Below are positions 8,642-18,136 of a stretch of DNA of 64,000 nt, in pieces. A program made the position numbers and the translations under genes. This stretch comes from Janthinobacterium sp. CG3 (lineage in GTDB: Bacteria; Pseudomonadota; Gammaproteobacteria; Burkholderiales; Burkholderiaceae_D). A model generated the notes under the pieces. The model ran no database searches, was not told the origin of the DNA, and was given only the letters and a program-made list of their open reading frames with translations. The stretch lies in the NCBI RefSeq assembly GCF_000344615.1, contig NZ_KB467824.1, positions 4,541,482 to 4,605,481 on the forward strand, read 5' to 3'. Position 1 is the first letter of the stretch. Each line of letters opens with the position of its first letter.

Positions 8642-8666
8642 TTAATAAATCAAAGCGATTTATTAA
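8642..8666. promoter_or_regulatory. AT-rich perfect inverted repeat upstream of lamB, candidate ROK operator
   Basis: TTAATAAATC (8642-8651) and GATTTATTAA (8657-8666) are perfect inverted 10-base arms around a five-base spacer, about 135 bases before the porin start. A related half (TTTTATTAAT) lies upstream of the sugar-binding-protein gene at 10071-10080. A shared site and a ROK-type regulator at the end of the cluster suggest an operator for that regulator. Confidence 0.5.
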
Positions 8667-8800
8667 TTTACGGAGCTGGCAACGGCACCGTGGAACTGGG
8701 GAAATTTGCCCTCGGCAAACGAGGCGTCGCACCCACAGCGGCGCCCGGAAAAAAACCGTGCGGTCTGAAGGCCGCACCGATAAAAACGGAGATGAAATCA

Positions 8801-10006
8801 ATGAAAACGATGAACAAATGCGCAGTTGCTATGGCCGTGCTGGGCACGCTGATGGGGCATGCCTCGGCCGGCGAGGCGGAAGGCATTTTCCACGGCTACT
8901 TCCGCACCGGCGCGGGTACCAATTCGTCCGACGGTTCGCAGGCGTGCTATAGCCTGCCGGGCGCCGGCGACTACCGCCTGGGCAATGAATGCACGACCTA
9001 TGGCGAGTTGGCTTACACCAAGGAGCTGGCCAAGGCCGCCAACGGCGCCAGTTTCGTCGGCACCGTGCGCACGGTGTTCCAGGACGGCGTCGGCGTATCC
9101 GATTCGGACAAGAGCTTCAAGCTGGGCGAGGTGTTCATGGAAGCCAAGAACCTGGATTTCCTCAACGGTGCCATCTTGTGGCTCGGCAAGCGTTTCTATG
9201 ACCGTCCGGACATCCATATCATCGATTTCAAGTACATCCACGGCGACGGCATCGGCGCCGGCGTGCAGTCGATTCCGGCCGGCCCGGGCAAGTTCAGCTA
9301 CGCCTTGATGCGCAACAACAACGACCGCGATTCCGACGCCAGCCGTCACATCTTCAGCTACGAGGAATTGCCGGTGAACACGGACGGCACGCTGAAGTTC
9401 GACCTGACCCTGATCAAGGCCGACAGCTCGGTGGCAAATACGCACAATGGCTGGTCGCTGTCGGCGGTGCACAAGCAGAACAAGGTGCTGGGTGGCGACA
9501 ACGTGTTCGGCGTGCAATACGGCGTCGGCCCGGGTATCAAGATCGGCGGCACCGACAGCCTGGCCTTCGCTTCGGACGTCACCCGCACCCGTGTGTTCGA
9601 CACCTTGTACTGGCAGGTAACGCCGGAGTTCGGCGGCTCGGCCGTGGTCCTGGTGCAGAAGGATAAGAGCGACGCCGGCAGCCAGACCTGGACCTCGGCC
9701 GGCGTGCGCCCGGTCTACGCCTTGACCGACAATTTCAAGCTGCAACTGGAAGTGGGCCACGACCGCATCACCTCGCGCAGCGGCGGCGCGGCGCAGCAAT
9801 TGAGCAAGGTGACGTTTGCGCCGACGGTCGCGCTGGCGAAGAATTTCTGGTCGCGTCCGGAGTTGCGCCTGTTCCTTACTTACGCGAAGTGGAATAAGGC
9901 GGCGCAGCAAGCCGCGGCGGCCGGCAGCGCCTTGTCGAGCACCGGCGTGTTCGGTGGCAAGACCGAGGGCGCCTCGGCTGGCGTGCAGGTTGAAACCTGG
10001 TTTTAA
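8801..10006 (+). CDS. lamB: LamB-type sugar porin (maltoporin family)
   Basis: A 401-residue outer-membrane protein. A signal peptide ends near ASAGEAEG, followed by FHGYFRTGAG and later repeated amphipathic beta-strand patterns with a C-terminal aromatic residue (VQVETWF). It matches LamB-type 18-strand trimeric sugar porins and is a little shorter than the E. coli protein. I chose the ATG at 8801 because GGAG at 8788-8791 is well spaced. ATGs at 8792 and 8810 are also in frame. It opens a sugar-uptake cluster and would let the substrate cross the outer membrane to the periplasmic binding protein encoded next. The actual sugar is not determined; the neighbouring importer points to a monosaccharide such as fructose. 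Confidence 0.85.
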   Translation: MKTMNKCAVAMAVLGTLMGHASAGEAEGIFHGYFRTGAGTNSSDGSQACYSLPGAGDYRLGNECTTYGELAYTKELAKAANGASFVGTVRTVFQDGVGVSDSDKSFKLGEVFMEAKNLDFLNGAILWLGKRFYDRPDIHIIDFKYIHGDGIGAGVQSIPAGPGKFSYALMRNNNDRDSDASRHIFSYEELPVNTDGTLKFDLTLIKADSSVANTHNGWSLSAVHKQNKVLGGDNVFGVQYGVGPGIKIGGTDSLAFASDVTRTRVFDTLYWQVTPEFGGSAVVLVQKDKSDAGSQTWTSAGVRPVYALTDNFKLQLEVGHDRITSRSGGAAQQLSKVTFAPTVALAKNFWSRPELRLFLTYAKWNKAAQQAAAAGSALSSTGVFGGKTEGASAGVQVETWF

Positions 10007-10017
10007 ACCCGGTCGCA

Positions 10018-10050
10018 AGCGGGCCGCACAGGCCAATTTTTTTGGCCCGC
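10018..10050. terminator. Hairpin after lamB, weak terminator candidate
   Basis: GCGGGCC at 10018-10024 pairs with GGCCCGC at 10044-10050, and an inner GGCCAA/TTGGCC stem has a T-rich loop. The poly-T run lies inside the loop rather than after the stem, so intrinsic termination is uncertain. An attenuator or mRNA-stabilising role is equally possible. Confidence 0.35.
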
Positions 10051-10053
10051 AAA

Positions 10054-10080
10054 ATATATAAAAGCACTTGTTTTATTAAT
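10054..10080. promoter_or_regulatory. Inverted repeat upstream of frcB, candidate ROK operator
   Basis: ATATATAAAA (10054-10063) and TTTTATTAAT (10071-10080) form inverted arms matching at 8 of 10 positions around a seven-base spacer. The right arm shares TTTATTAAT with the site at 8642-8666. It sits about 100 bases before the binding-protein start and could place both transcripts under the same ROK regulator. Confidence 0.4.
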
Positions 10081-10182
10081 TATCCGGGGGTATATTGAAC
10101 TTGGGTGCCGCCGTTGGCGGTGGCGCCCCAGGCCGAGGCACTCGCCCTCCCGGTAAAACAAATAGATTCTGGAGACAGCAAC

Positions 10183-11175
10183 ATGAACGTCAAACACTGC
10201 ATCGCACTGGCTATCTTAACGGCAACCGGCGGCGTCGCCCTGGCCGAGGAACCGATCGTCGGCCTGATCACCAAGACCGATACTAATCCCTTCTTCGTGA
10301 AAATGAAGGAAGGCGCGCAGCACCGCGCCAAACTGAAGGGCGCCAAGCTGTTGACGGCGGCCGGGCGCGCCGACGGCGACAACGCCGGCCAGGTCACGGC
10401 GATTGAAAACATGGTGGCCGCCGGCGCCAAGGCGATCATGATCACGCCCAACGATTCGAAGGCCATCGTGCCGGCCATTAAGAAGGCCCGCGCCGCCGGC
10501 GTGCTGGTGATCGCCCTCGACAGCCCGACCGAGCCGCAGGACGCCACCGACGCGCTGTTCGCCACCGACAATTACAAGGCCGGCTTGCTGATCGGCCAAT
10601 ACGCCAAGGCGGCCTTCGCCGGCAAGCCCGCCAAAATCGCCACGCTGGACTTGTTCCCCGGCCATCCTGTGGGTATTTCCCGCCACAACGGTTTCCTGGC
10701 GGGCTTCGGCGCGCCGGGCGTCAGCGCCAAGACGATCGAGCTGGTCAAAACCGCCGACGTGGTCTGCATGGCCGACAGCTTCGGCGACCAGGGCAAGGGC
10801 CAGACGGCGATGGAAAACTGCCTGCAGAAAAATCCCGACATCAACCTGGTGTACACCATCAACGAACCGGCCGCCGCCGGCGCCTACAAGGCGCTCAAGG
10901 CCCTCGGCAAGGAAAAGAACGTGATGATCGTCTCGGTCGACGGCGGCTGCGCCGGCGTGCGCGACGTCAAGGCCGGCGTCATCGCGGCGACCTCGCAACA
11001 GTATCCGCTGAACATGGCGGGCCTGGGCGTCGAAGCCGGCGTCGAGTACGCCAAGAGCGGGAAAAAGGCCAGCGGCTACGTCGACACCGGCGTTACCCTG
11101 ATCAGCGACAAGGCGCAAAAAGGCGTCGAGAGCCGCGACACGGTGTTCGGCCTGAGCTCTTGCTGGGGTAAATAA
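10183..11175 (+). CDS. frcB: Periplasmic sugar-binding protein, FrcB/RbsB-like
   Basis: A 330-residue type I periplasmic binding protein: a signal peptide (cleavage near GVALAEEP), then VGLITKTDTNPFF at the start of the mature protein, IMITPNDSKAIVPAI, and VYTINEPAAAGAYKAL. These blocks are typical of ribose/fructose/galactose-binding proteins. The ATG at 10183 is preceded by GGAGA at 10171-10175. The gene begins the ABC-importer part of the cluster (binding protein, permease, ATPase). The fructose assignment follows general resemblance to FrcB and the ROK/FucU context; ribose or another monosaccharide cannot be excluded. Confidence 0.8.
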   Translation: MNVKHCIALAILTATGGVALAEEPIVGLITKTDTNPFFVKMKEGAQHRAKLKGAKLLTAAGRADGDNAGQVTAIENMVAAGAKAIMITPNDSKAIVPAIKKARAAGVLVIALDSPTEPQDATDALFATDNYKAGLLIGQYAKAAFAGKPAKIATLDLFPGHPVGISRHNGFLAGFGAPGVSAKTIELVKTADVVCMADSFGDQGKGQTAMENCLQKNPDINLVYTINEPAAAGAYKALKALGKEKNVMIVSVDGGCAGVRDVKAGVIAATSQQYPLNMAGLGVEAGVEYAKSGKKASGYVDTGVTLISDKAQKGVESRDTVFGLSSCWGK

Positions 11176-11180
11176 GCCCA

Positions 11181-11235
11181 CGCCGGCGGCCGCGCTCTGG
11201 CGGGCCAAGCGCCCTGCCGACCGCGGCCGCCGGCG
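11181..11235. promoter_or_regulatory. Strong GC hairpin between frcB and frcC
   Basis: CGCCGGCGGCCGCG at 11181-11194 is perfectly complementary to CGCGGCCGCCGGCG at 11222-11235, giving a 14-base-pair stem with a 27-base loop. It lies a few bases after the binding-protein stop codon and has no poly-T tail. Such hairpins after binding-protein genes often protect the upstream mRNA or cause partial termination, so that the binding protein is made in excess over the permease. That role is inferred from position. Confidence 0.6.
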
Positions 11236-11269
11236 CGCCCCCTTTTCCCCTATTGAATATGGATAATGT

Positions 11270-12229
11270 ATGAGTTCCTCCCTCCCGAAATTTCTGCCGT
11301 CGATCGCAACACTGGGGCCGGTTATCGCCTTGCTCGCCGCCTGCCTGTTCTTCGCGTCGCAGAGCGAGCGTTTCTTCAGCGGCCAGAATTTTTCCCTGAT
11401 ATTGCAGCAAGTGATGGTCGTCGGCATCATCGCGATCGGCCAGACGCTGATCATCTTGACCGCCGGCATCGATTTGTCGTGCGGCATGGCGATGGCGCTG
11501 GGATCGGTCGTCATGACCAAATTCGCCGTCGACCTCGGCATGAACCCCTATCTGGCGGTGCTGTGCGGCATCGCCGTCACCGTGCTGATCGGCTTTATCA
11601 ACGGCGCCCTGGTCACCTCGATCAAGTTGCCGGCGTTTATTGTCACGCTGGGCACGATGAACATCGCCTTCGCCGTCACACAGTTGTACTCGCAAGCCCA
11701 AACCATCACCGGCCTGCCGGAATCGATGGGATTTTTCGGCAACACCTTCCAAATCGGCCAAGCCACCTTCACCTTCGGCACCGTGCTGATGCTGGGGCTG
11801 TACGTGCTGACCTGGCTGTTCCTGCGCGACACCGCGCCGGGCCGGCACATCTACGCGGTCGGCAACAACCCCGAGTCGGCGCGGCTGACCGGTATCGCCA
11901 CCAATAAGGTTTTGCTGGGCGTCTACATGCTGGCCGGACTGTGCTACGGCATTGCCGCGCTGATGTCGGTGGCGCGCATGGGCGTCGGCGATCCGCAGGG
12001 CGGCCAGACCGACAACCTCGACAGCATCACCGCGGTCGTGCTCGGCGGCACCAGCCTGTTCGGCGGGCGCGGCTCCATCATGGGCACCTTGGTCGGCGTG
12101 CTGATCGTCGGCGTGTTCCGCAACGGCCTGACCCTGATGGGCGTGTCCTCGGTGTACCAGATCCTGGTGACGGGCATCCTGGTAATCTTGGCAGTGGCAA
12201 CCGATCAACTTACACATAAGAAAGGTTGA
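11270..12229 (+). CDS. frcC: ABC sugar permease, FrcC/RbsC-like
   Basis: A 319-residue inner-membrane protein of the BPD_transp_2 family with about eight to ten hydrophobic segments. Recognised blocks are LILTAGIDLSCGMAMALG, LPAFIVTLGTMNIAF and the late VVLGGTSLFGGRGSIMGT, where the EAA-like coupling loop occurs in RbsC/FrcC/XylH permeases. It forms the membrane pore of the importer with the ATPase encoded next. The stop codon at 12227-12229 lies within the ribosome-binding region of frcA, so expression is probably coupled. Substrate assignment follows the neighbours. Confidence 0.85.
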   Translation: MSSSLPKFLPSIATLGPVIALLAACLFFASQSERFFSGQNFSLILQQVMVVGIIAIGQTLIILTAGIDLSCGMAMALGSVVMTKFAVDLGMNPYLAVLCGIAVTVLIGFINGALVTSIKLPAFIVTLGTMNIAFAVTQLYSQAQTITGLPESMGFFGNTFQIGQATFTFGTVLMLGLYVLTWLFLRDTAPGRHIYAVGNNPESARLTGIATNKVLLGVYMLAGLCYGIAALMSVARMGVGDPQGGQTDNLDSITAVVLGGTSLFGGRGSIMGTLVGVLIVGVFRNGLTLMGVSSVYQILVTGILVILAVATDQLTHKKG

Positions 12230-12234
12230 TCATC

Positions 12235-13018
<784 letters not shown>

Positions 13019-13026
<8 letters not shown>

Positions 13027-13474
13027 AGGAATCGATCCACTACTCAGCCCGGAATTGCTGAAGATCTTGTGCGAAATGGGCCATGGCGACGAAGTCGTGC
13101 TGGTCGACGCCAACTTCACCGGCCAGACCTTGGGCGCCGGCAAACCTCTGGTGCGCTTGCCGGGCGTCGACCTGGCGCGCGCCTGCGCGGCGGTGTTGTC
13201 GGTGTTGCCGCTGGACGACAAGGTGCGCCAGCCGGTCGCCTTCATGAAGGTGTGCGAGACGGCCGACGGCTATTTGTCGGGCTTGCAGCGCGACTTGCTG
13301 GCGCAGTTCGCCGACAGCGGCGCGGCCCAGCCGGCGCAGTGCGAGGCGCTTGAGCGCTTCGCTTTTTATGCGCGCGTCAAGGGCGCCTACGCTATCGTGC
13401 AGACCGGGGAAATGCAGCCTTACGCGAACTTCCTGTTCAAGAAGGGTGTGCTTGGCGCGCCGTTGGCGGCCTAG
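13019..13474 (+). CDS. RbsD/FucU-family sugar mutarotase
   Basis: A 151-residue protein of the RbsD/FucU fold, with [33 protein letters not shown] at the N-terminus, where the GHGD block holds the catalytic histidine region (residues 20-22). The family interconverts anomers of imported sugars in the cytoplasm, supplying the form that the kinase uses. It starts with GTG at 13019, five bases after a strong GGAGGA (13008-13013), and overlaps the end of frcA. The sequence looks closer to FucU than to RbsD. Which sugar it acts on here is not known. Confidence 0.8.
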
Positions 13475-13493
13475 CTTTACGCTGACAAGCAAG

Positions 13494-13525
13494 GGGGTCG
13501 GACCCGCGGGGTCTGACCGCGGTTC
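13494..13525. repeat. Dispersed GGGGTC..GACC intergenic repeat
   Basis: The segment reads GGGGTCGGACC, then GCGGGGTCTGACCGC. Related copies of the same short palindromic block occur at 21057-21105 and 60178-60210, each just after a gene end. It looks like a family of dispersed intergenic repeats. Confidence 0.5.
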
Positions 13526-13650
13526 GGCGCCGCGGCGTTGTTTTGCCGCCGGCGGCGCCTTGGCCGTTCTGGCATGCGGCGGGGCGGGCCGCTGGATATG
13601 TAATAAAATGAATGTGTTTTACGCCTGTAGAAATCGGACCCAGCCCCATC

Positions 13651-14895
13651 ATGTTAGACACCTTTACCGAGTCGTCCGCGCCGCAAGCGGCCAACGACGA
13701 TATTCAATGGCTGCGGCCGCGCGGCTCGAACCAGATCGGTATGAGCCAGTTCAACGAGCGGGTGGTGCTGCAGGCGGTGCGCTTGCACGGTAGCATGCCG
13801 AAGGCCGACCTGGCCCGGCTGACCAATCTGAGCACGCAAACGGTTTCCCTGATTATCAATCGCTTGCTCGAGGAGGGTTTGGTCAGCAAACTCGCGCCGG
13901 TGCGCGGCAAGGTCGGCCAGCCATCGGTGCCGATCATGCTCAATCCGGACGGCGCTTTTTCGATCGGTATCAAGATAGGCCGGCGCAGCCTGGACGTGTT
14001 GCTGGTCGACTTCGTCGGCAAGACGCGCGAGCGCTTTTCGCTGTCCTACCCCTTCCCCGCAGCCGACACCGTGTTCGGCCAGATCGAGTCGGCACTGAAG
14101 AGCATGGCCGTGCTGCTGGGGCCGAAGCTGCTGCCGCGCCTGTGCGGCATCGGCATCGCCGCGCCGTTTCAACTGGGCGGCTGGCAAAACCTGTTGGAGA
14201 TGGCGCCGGAACAAGCCAACGAGTGGGACCACATCGACATTCGCCAGCGCGTCCAGGCGATGACGCCATTGCCGGTCGAGTTCGCGAAGGACACGGCGGC
14301 GGCCTGCGTCGCCGAACTGGTGCTCGGGCGCGGGCGCAGCATCAAGAACTTCCTGTACGTGTTCGTCGGTACCTTCATCGGCGGCGGCCTGGTCATCAAC
14401 AGCCATTTGCACGGCGGCCTGCACGGCAACGCCGGCGCCGTCGGCTCCTTTCCGCTCGGCCTGGCCACGGCCGGCGCCAGGAACCCGCCCGGCCAGTTGC
14501 TGGGCGACGCCTCGCTGTTCAACCTGGAGCAGTTGTTCAGCCTGGCCGGGCTGGACCCGGCCGCCGCCCACGACGGGCGCGCGCTGCAGGAACCCTTCGT
14601 TACGCACACCGTCACCTGGCTCGACGACGCCGCGCGCGCCATCGCGCTGGCCATCAACAGCGCCACCTGCCTGCTCGACTTGGAGGGGGTGATCATCGAC
14701 GGCTCGTTCGACCGCGGCTTGCTCGACCAGTTGCTGGCCCAGGTCGAGCGCGCGCAGGAATGCTATAGCTGGGAGGGCACCGCCCGCCCGCAGGTGCTGG
14801 GCGGCACCGTCGGCGCCGACGCGCGCGCCGTCGGCGGCGCCTTCCTGCCCTTGTACGCGCATTTCGCGCCGGACCGCGACTTGTTTCTCAAGTAA
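13651..14895 (+). CDS. ROK-family transcriptional regulator of the sugar cluster
   Basis: A 414-residue protein. An N-terminal winged helix (about 35-95: FNERVVLQAVRLHGSMPKADLARLTNLS) is followed by a ROK sugar-kinase-like domain with GIGIAAPFQLGGW and GTFIGGGLVING-like glycine loops. ROK repressors such as NagC, XylR and Mlc release DNA on binding a sugar or its phosphate. The usual CxCG zinc motif is not obvious. I chose the ATG at 13651 rather than one at 13612, which would add only 13 residues. It is transcribed with, or just after, the uptake genes and is the likely regulator of the palindromes before lamB and frcB (inference). Confidence 0.8.
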   Translation: MLDTFTESSAPQAANDDIQWLRPRGSNQIGMSQFNERVVLQAVRLHGSMPKADLARLTNLSTQTVSLIINRLLEEGLVSKLAPVRGKVGQPSVPIMLNPDGAFSIGIKIGRRSLDVLLVDFVGKTRERFSLSYPFPAADTVFGQIESALKSMAVLLGPKLLPRLCGIGIAAPFQLGGWQNLLEMAPEQANEWDHIDIRQRVQAMTPLPVEFAKDTAAACVAELVLGRGRSIKNFLYVFVGTFIGGGLVINSHLHGGLHGNAGAVGSFPLGLATAGARNPPGQLLGDASLFNLEQLFSLAGLDPAAAHDGRALQEPFVTHTVTWLDDAARAIALAINSATCLLDLEGVIIDGSFDRGLLDQLLAQVERAQECYSWEGTARPQVLGGTVGADARAVGGAFLPLYAHFAPDRDLFLK

Positions 14896-15140
14896 GCTGA
14901 AGCGGCGGCGATAAAATGAAGCAAAGGCGTCAAACCGGGGTCAGGCGGGGCCGCCGCGTCCCGTAGCGGCGCCGCGCAGGTGTTGCGTATTGGCACATTG
15001 CAACATTTTTACAATTGAATATCTGACTATTCGTTCATTAATGTTGTATTCTTAACTTTTTGAGGTCCAAAAAAGGCCGCCCTCTGCAGACATTGGTAGT
15101 TCTGCACTACAATACGCCATTAAAAAAAAAGAGCTTCGTT
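14896..15140. promoter_or_regulatory. Upstream region of the mla operon
   Basis: A 245-base gap. Its second half is AT-rich (about 15001-15060) in contrast to the GC-rich flanks. A possible sigma-70 promoter is TTGAAT at 15015-15020 with TAATGT at 15039-15044 (18-base spacing). A weak relative of the GGGGTC repeat lies near 14937-14948. Confidence 0.35.
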
Positions 15141-15944
15141 GTGCCTAATCTTGTCGAAATCCGCGATCTACACTTTGCCTATGGAAAGCGTTCGATTTTA
15201 TCGGGCCTTCAAATGGATTTCCCACGCGGCAAAGTGGTTGCCGTCATGGGCGGTTCCGGTAGCGGCAAGACCACGGTCTTGCGCCTGATCGGCGGCCAGT
15301 TGCGCCCCAGCTCGGGCTCGGTCAACGTCGACGGCCAAATCGTCCATTCGCTGGAAACCGACGAGTTATACCAGTTGCGCCGCAAAATGGGCATGCTGTT
15401 CCAGCACGGCGCCCTGTTCACCGACCTGACCGCGTTTGAAAACGTCGCCTTCCCGCTGCGCGAGCACACCGACTTGCCGGAAGAGTTGATCCGCAACCTG
15501 GTGCTGATGAAATTGCACGCGGTCGGCCTGCGCAACGCCGCCCAGTTGAAGCCGGCCGAAATTTCCGGCGGCATGGGCCGCCGCGTCGCGCTGGCGCGCG
15601 CCATCGCGCTCGACCCGGAACTGATCATGTACGACGAGCCCTTCGCCGGACTCGACCCGATTTCCATGGGCGTCGCCGCCAACCTGATCCGCAACCTGAA
15701 CGACGCGCTCGGCTCGACCTCGATCCTGGTCTCGCACGACGTCAAGGAATGCTTCGCCATCGCCGACTACGTGTATTTCCTGTCGTCGGGGAAAGTCGTT
15801 GCGCATGGCACGCCGGTCGAGATGGCCGCGTCGAACCACCCCTACGTCAAGCAATTCGTGCACGCCGAGGCCGACGGCCCGGTGCCCTTCCACTATCCGG
15901 GCCGCTCGCTGGCCGACGACCTGGGTCTGGGGAGGTCCGCATGA
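15141..15944 (+). CDS. mlaF: Phospholipid ABC transporter ATPase MlaF
   Basis: A 267-residue ATPase. Walker A is GGSGSGKTT (near 38-46), the signature ISGGMGRRVALAR has the GGM form usual in MlaF, Walker B is LIMYDEPFAGLD, and the H-loop is VSHDVKE. MlaF powers lipid movement between inner and outer membrane with MlaE, MlaD and MlaB. The GTG at 15141 gives the normal N-terminus (PNLVEIRDLHFAYG) and length; an in-frame start further upstream adds a non-conserved segment. It is the first gene of a six-gene mla run and overlaps mlaE by four bases (ATGA). Confidence 0.95.
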   Translation: MPNLVEIRDLHFAYGKRSILSGLQMDFPRGKVVAVMGGSGSGKTTVLRLIGGQLRPSSGSVNVDGQIVHSLETDELYQLRRKMGMLFQHGALFTDLTAFENVAFPLREHTDLPEELIRNLVLMKLHAVGLRNAAQLKPAEISGGMGRRVALARAIALDPELIMYDEPFAGLDPISMGVAANLIRNLNDALGSTSILVSHDVKECFAIADYVYFLSSGKVVAHGTPVEMAASNHPYVKQFVHAEADGPVPFHYPGRSLADDLGLGRSA

Positions 15945-16726
15945 TCGCCCTCGATGTCCTGGCGGCCATCGGCGCCTGGCTGCGCACCGCGGTCGAAACG
16001 CTGGGCTTCACCATGCGCGCCTTCTTCACCGTGCTGGGCGCCTCGGGCGGCCTGCTGCGGCGGCCGCGCCTGCTGACCGAACAGCTGTATTTCCTCGGCA
16101 CCCATTCGCTGGTCATCATCGTCGTCTCCGGCCTGTTCGTCGGCATGGTGCTGGGCCTGCAAGGTTATTACACGCTCAACAAATACGGCTCCGAGCAGGC
16201 GCTCGGCCTGCTGGTGGCGCTGTCGCTGACGCGCGAACTCGGTCCGGTCGTCACCGGGTTGCTGTTCGCCGGGCGCGCCGGCACCTCGCTGACGGCCGAA
16301 ATCGGCTTGATGAAGGCCGGCGAGCAATTGTCGGCGATGGAAATGATGGCAGTGAACCCGATCCAACGGGTGCTGGCGCCGCGCTTTTGGGCCGGCGTGA
16401 TCGCCATGCCCTTGCTGCAGGCGATTTTCACCGCGGTCGGCATTTTCGGCGCCTACCTGGTCGGCGTGCAGTTGATCGGCGTCGACGAGGGCTCGTTCTG
16501 GTCGCAGATGCAAAGCGGCGTCGATATCTGGAAAGACATCGCCAACGGTTTCATCAAAAGCATGGTGTTTGGCGTCGCCATCACCTTTATCGCCTTGTTC
16601 CAGGGGTACCAGGCCGAGCCGACCCCGGAAGACGTCGCCGGCGCGACCACGCGCACGGTCGTGATTTCCTCGCTGATGGTGTGGTGGCTGGATTTCATGA
16701 TGACGGCTTTGATGTTCAGCAAGTAG
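15941..16726 (+). CDS. mlaE: Phospholipid ABC transporter permease MlaE
   Basis: A 261-residue inner-membrane permease of the MlaE (DUF140) family with five or six hydrophobic segments. The family core is seen as GLFVGMVLGLQGYYTL, ELGPVVTGLLFAGRAGTSLTAEIG and EQLSAMEMMAVNPIQ. The ATG overlaps the mlaF stop codon. MlaE forms the membrane channel of the MlaFEDB complex, which exchanges phospholipids with periplasmic MlaC to maintain outer-membrane asymmetry. Confidence 0.95.
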   Translation: MIALDVLAAIGAWLRTAVETLGFTMRAFFTVLGASGGLLRRPRLLTEQLYFLGTHSLVIIVVSGLFVGMVLGLQGYYTLNKYGSEQALGLLVALSLTRELGPVVTGLLFAGRAGTSLTAEIGLMKAGEQLSAMEMMAVNPIQRVLAPRFWAGVIAMPLLQAIFTAVGIFGAYLVGVQLIGVDEGSFWSQMQSGVDIWKDIANGFIKSMVFGVAITFIALFQGYQAEPTPEDVAGATTRTVVISSLMVWWLDFMMTALMFSK

Positions 16727-16780
16727 TCGAATCGTATGTCAGCAGAACAAGCCTGCTGGCGAAAATCATTTAGGATTGTT

Positions 16781-17251
16781 ATGCAACGTAAATCAATGGA
16801 TGTATGGGTGGGTTTGTTTGTGCTGCTGGGCGTGATCGCGCTGATGTTCCTGGCCTTGAAGGCCGGTAACATGAGCACCATCTCGTTTGCCAAGACCTAT
16901 GCCGTGACCGCCAAATTCGACAATATCGGCGGCTTGCGGCCGCAGGCGCCAGTCAAGGGCGCGGGCGTGGTGGTGGGCCGGGTGGCGAATATCACATTTG
17001 ATGACAAGCAATACCAAGCCCTGGTCACGATGCATATCGAAGAAGGGTATAAATTTCCCAAGGACAGCTCGGCGAAGATTTTGACGGCCGGTCTGCTGGG
17101 TGAGCAATACATCGGCATTGAAGCGGGCGGCGACACCAACAATCTGGTGACCGGCGATAAAATCAGCAGGACCCAATCTGCCACCGTGCTGGAAGACCTG
17201 ATCAATCAGTTCATCTACAGCAAGGCTGCGGAAGGAAAGGATAGTAAATGA
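16781..17251 (+). CDS. mlaD: Phospholipid transporter MCE-domain protein MlaD
   Basis: A 156-residue protein with one N-terminal membrane helix (about 7-27, VWVGLFVLLGVIALMFLAL), then an MCE domain (YAVTAKFDNIGGLRPQAPVKGAGVVVGRV and later GLLGEQYIGIEAGG). MlaD forms a hexameric ring that holds lipid between MlaE and MlaC. The ATG at 16781 has AGGATT just upstream. Its 3' end overlaps the start of mlaA by four bases. Confidence 0.95.
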   Translation: MQRKSMDVWVGLFVLLGVIALMFLALKAGNMSTISFAKTYAVTAKFDNIGGLRPQAPVKGAGVVVGRVANITFDDKQYQALVTMHIEEGYKFPKDSSAKILTAGLLGEQYIGIEAGGDTNNLVTGDKISRTQSATVLEDLINQFIYSKAAEGKDSK

Positions 17252-18105
17252 GCCACAGCACCAAGACCACCGCCATGAACCTGAGCAAGCTCGCCTTCGC
17301 GCTGGCCGCCACCGCCGCACTGGGCGGTTGCGCCACCGCCAACAATCCGAACGATCCGTTCGAGGGTTTCAACCGCGGCGTGTTCACCTTCAACGACACC
17401 GTCGACAAGGTCGCGCTCAAGCCGGTCGCCAAGGTCTACAAGGCGGTGTTGCCGTCGTTCGTGCAAACCGGGGTCGGCAATTTCTTCGGCAACCTGGCCG
17501 ACGTCTGGAGTTCCGCCAACAACCTGATGCAGGGCAAGGGCGAGGCCGGCATGTCCGACTTCACCCGTGTGATGCTCAATTCCAGTTTCGGTATACTGGG
17601 CTTGTTCGACATCGCCAGCGAGGCGGGCTTGACCAAGCACGACGAAGACTTCGGCCAGACCCTCGGTTACTGGGGCGTCACGTCCGGCCCGTATATCATG
17701 CTGCCGCTGCTGGGACCGTCGACGATGCGCGACGCGGTCGCGTTGCCGCTCGACATCAAGGCCGACCCGTGGGGCTACAAGGACCCGGTCAACGTGCGCA
17801 ACATCGGCAGCGGCGTGCGCCTGATCGACAAGCGCGCCTACCTGCTCGACGCCTCGAACCTGCTGGAAGGCGCCGCGCTGGACCGCTATGAATTCGTCCG
17901 CGACGGTTACTTGCAGCAACGCGAAAACAAGATTTTCGGCGCCGACGGCAATCCGCGCAACAAGGCCAAGAAGGACGACGCGGCCGCGCTCGACACCGGC
18001 GCCGGCGCACCCGTCGCCGCGGAAATCGCCGCGCCGCTGTCATCCGAACCGGCCGTCAAAGAGTTAACCATGGAAGCGCCGGCCGGGCACAACGCCAGCC
18101 TGTAA
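17248..18105 (+). CDS. mlaA: Outer-membrane lipoprotein MlaA (VacJ)
   Basis: A 285-residue lipoprotein with lipobox LGGC near residue 30, followed by the family hallmark DPFEGFNRGVFTFNDTVDK and later FGQTLGYWGV and GPYIMLPLLGPSTMRDA. MlaA is an outer-membrane ring that removes misplaced phospholipid from the outer leaflet and passes it to MlaC. In E. coli it is encoded away from mlaFEDCB; here it is inside the operon, a common betaproteobacterial arrangement. The ~50-residue A/P-rich tail looks variable. GGAAAGGA precedes the ATG. Confidence 0.93.
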   Translation: MSHSTKTTAMNLSKLAFALAATAALGGCATANNPNDPFEGFNRGVFTFNDTVDKVALKPVAKVYKAVLPSFVQTGVGNFFGNLADVWSSANNLMQGKGEAGMSDFTRVMLNSSFGILGLFDIASEAGLTKHDEDFGQTLGYWGVTSGPYIMLPLLGPSTMRDAVALPLDIKADPWGYKDPVNVRNIGSGVRLIDKRAYLLDASNLLEGAALDRYEFVRDGYLQQRENKIFGADGNPRNKAKKDDAAALDTGAGAPVAAEIAAPLSSEPAVKELTMEAPAGHNASL

Positions 18106-18136
18106 CCCGTTCAACCAATATGGAAGGTAAACACAC

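Noticed and set aside
14937..14948. Further copy of the GGGGTC repeat
   Set aside because: Only one half is present (CGGGGTCAGG) and the facing half is not found, so the match is too short to call.
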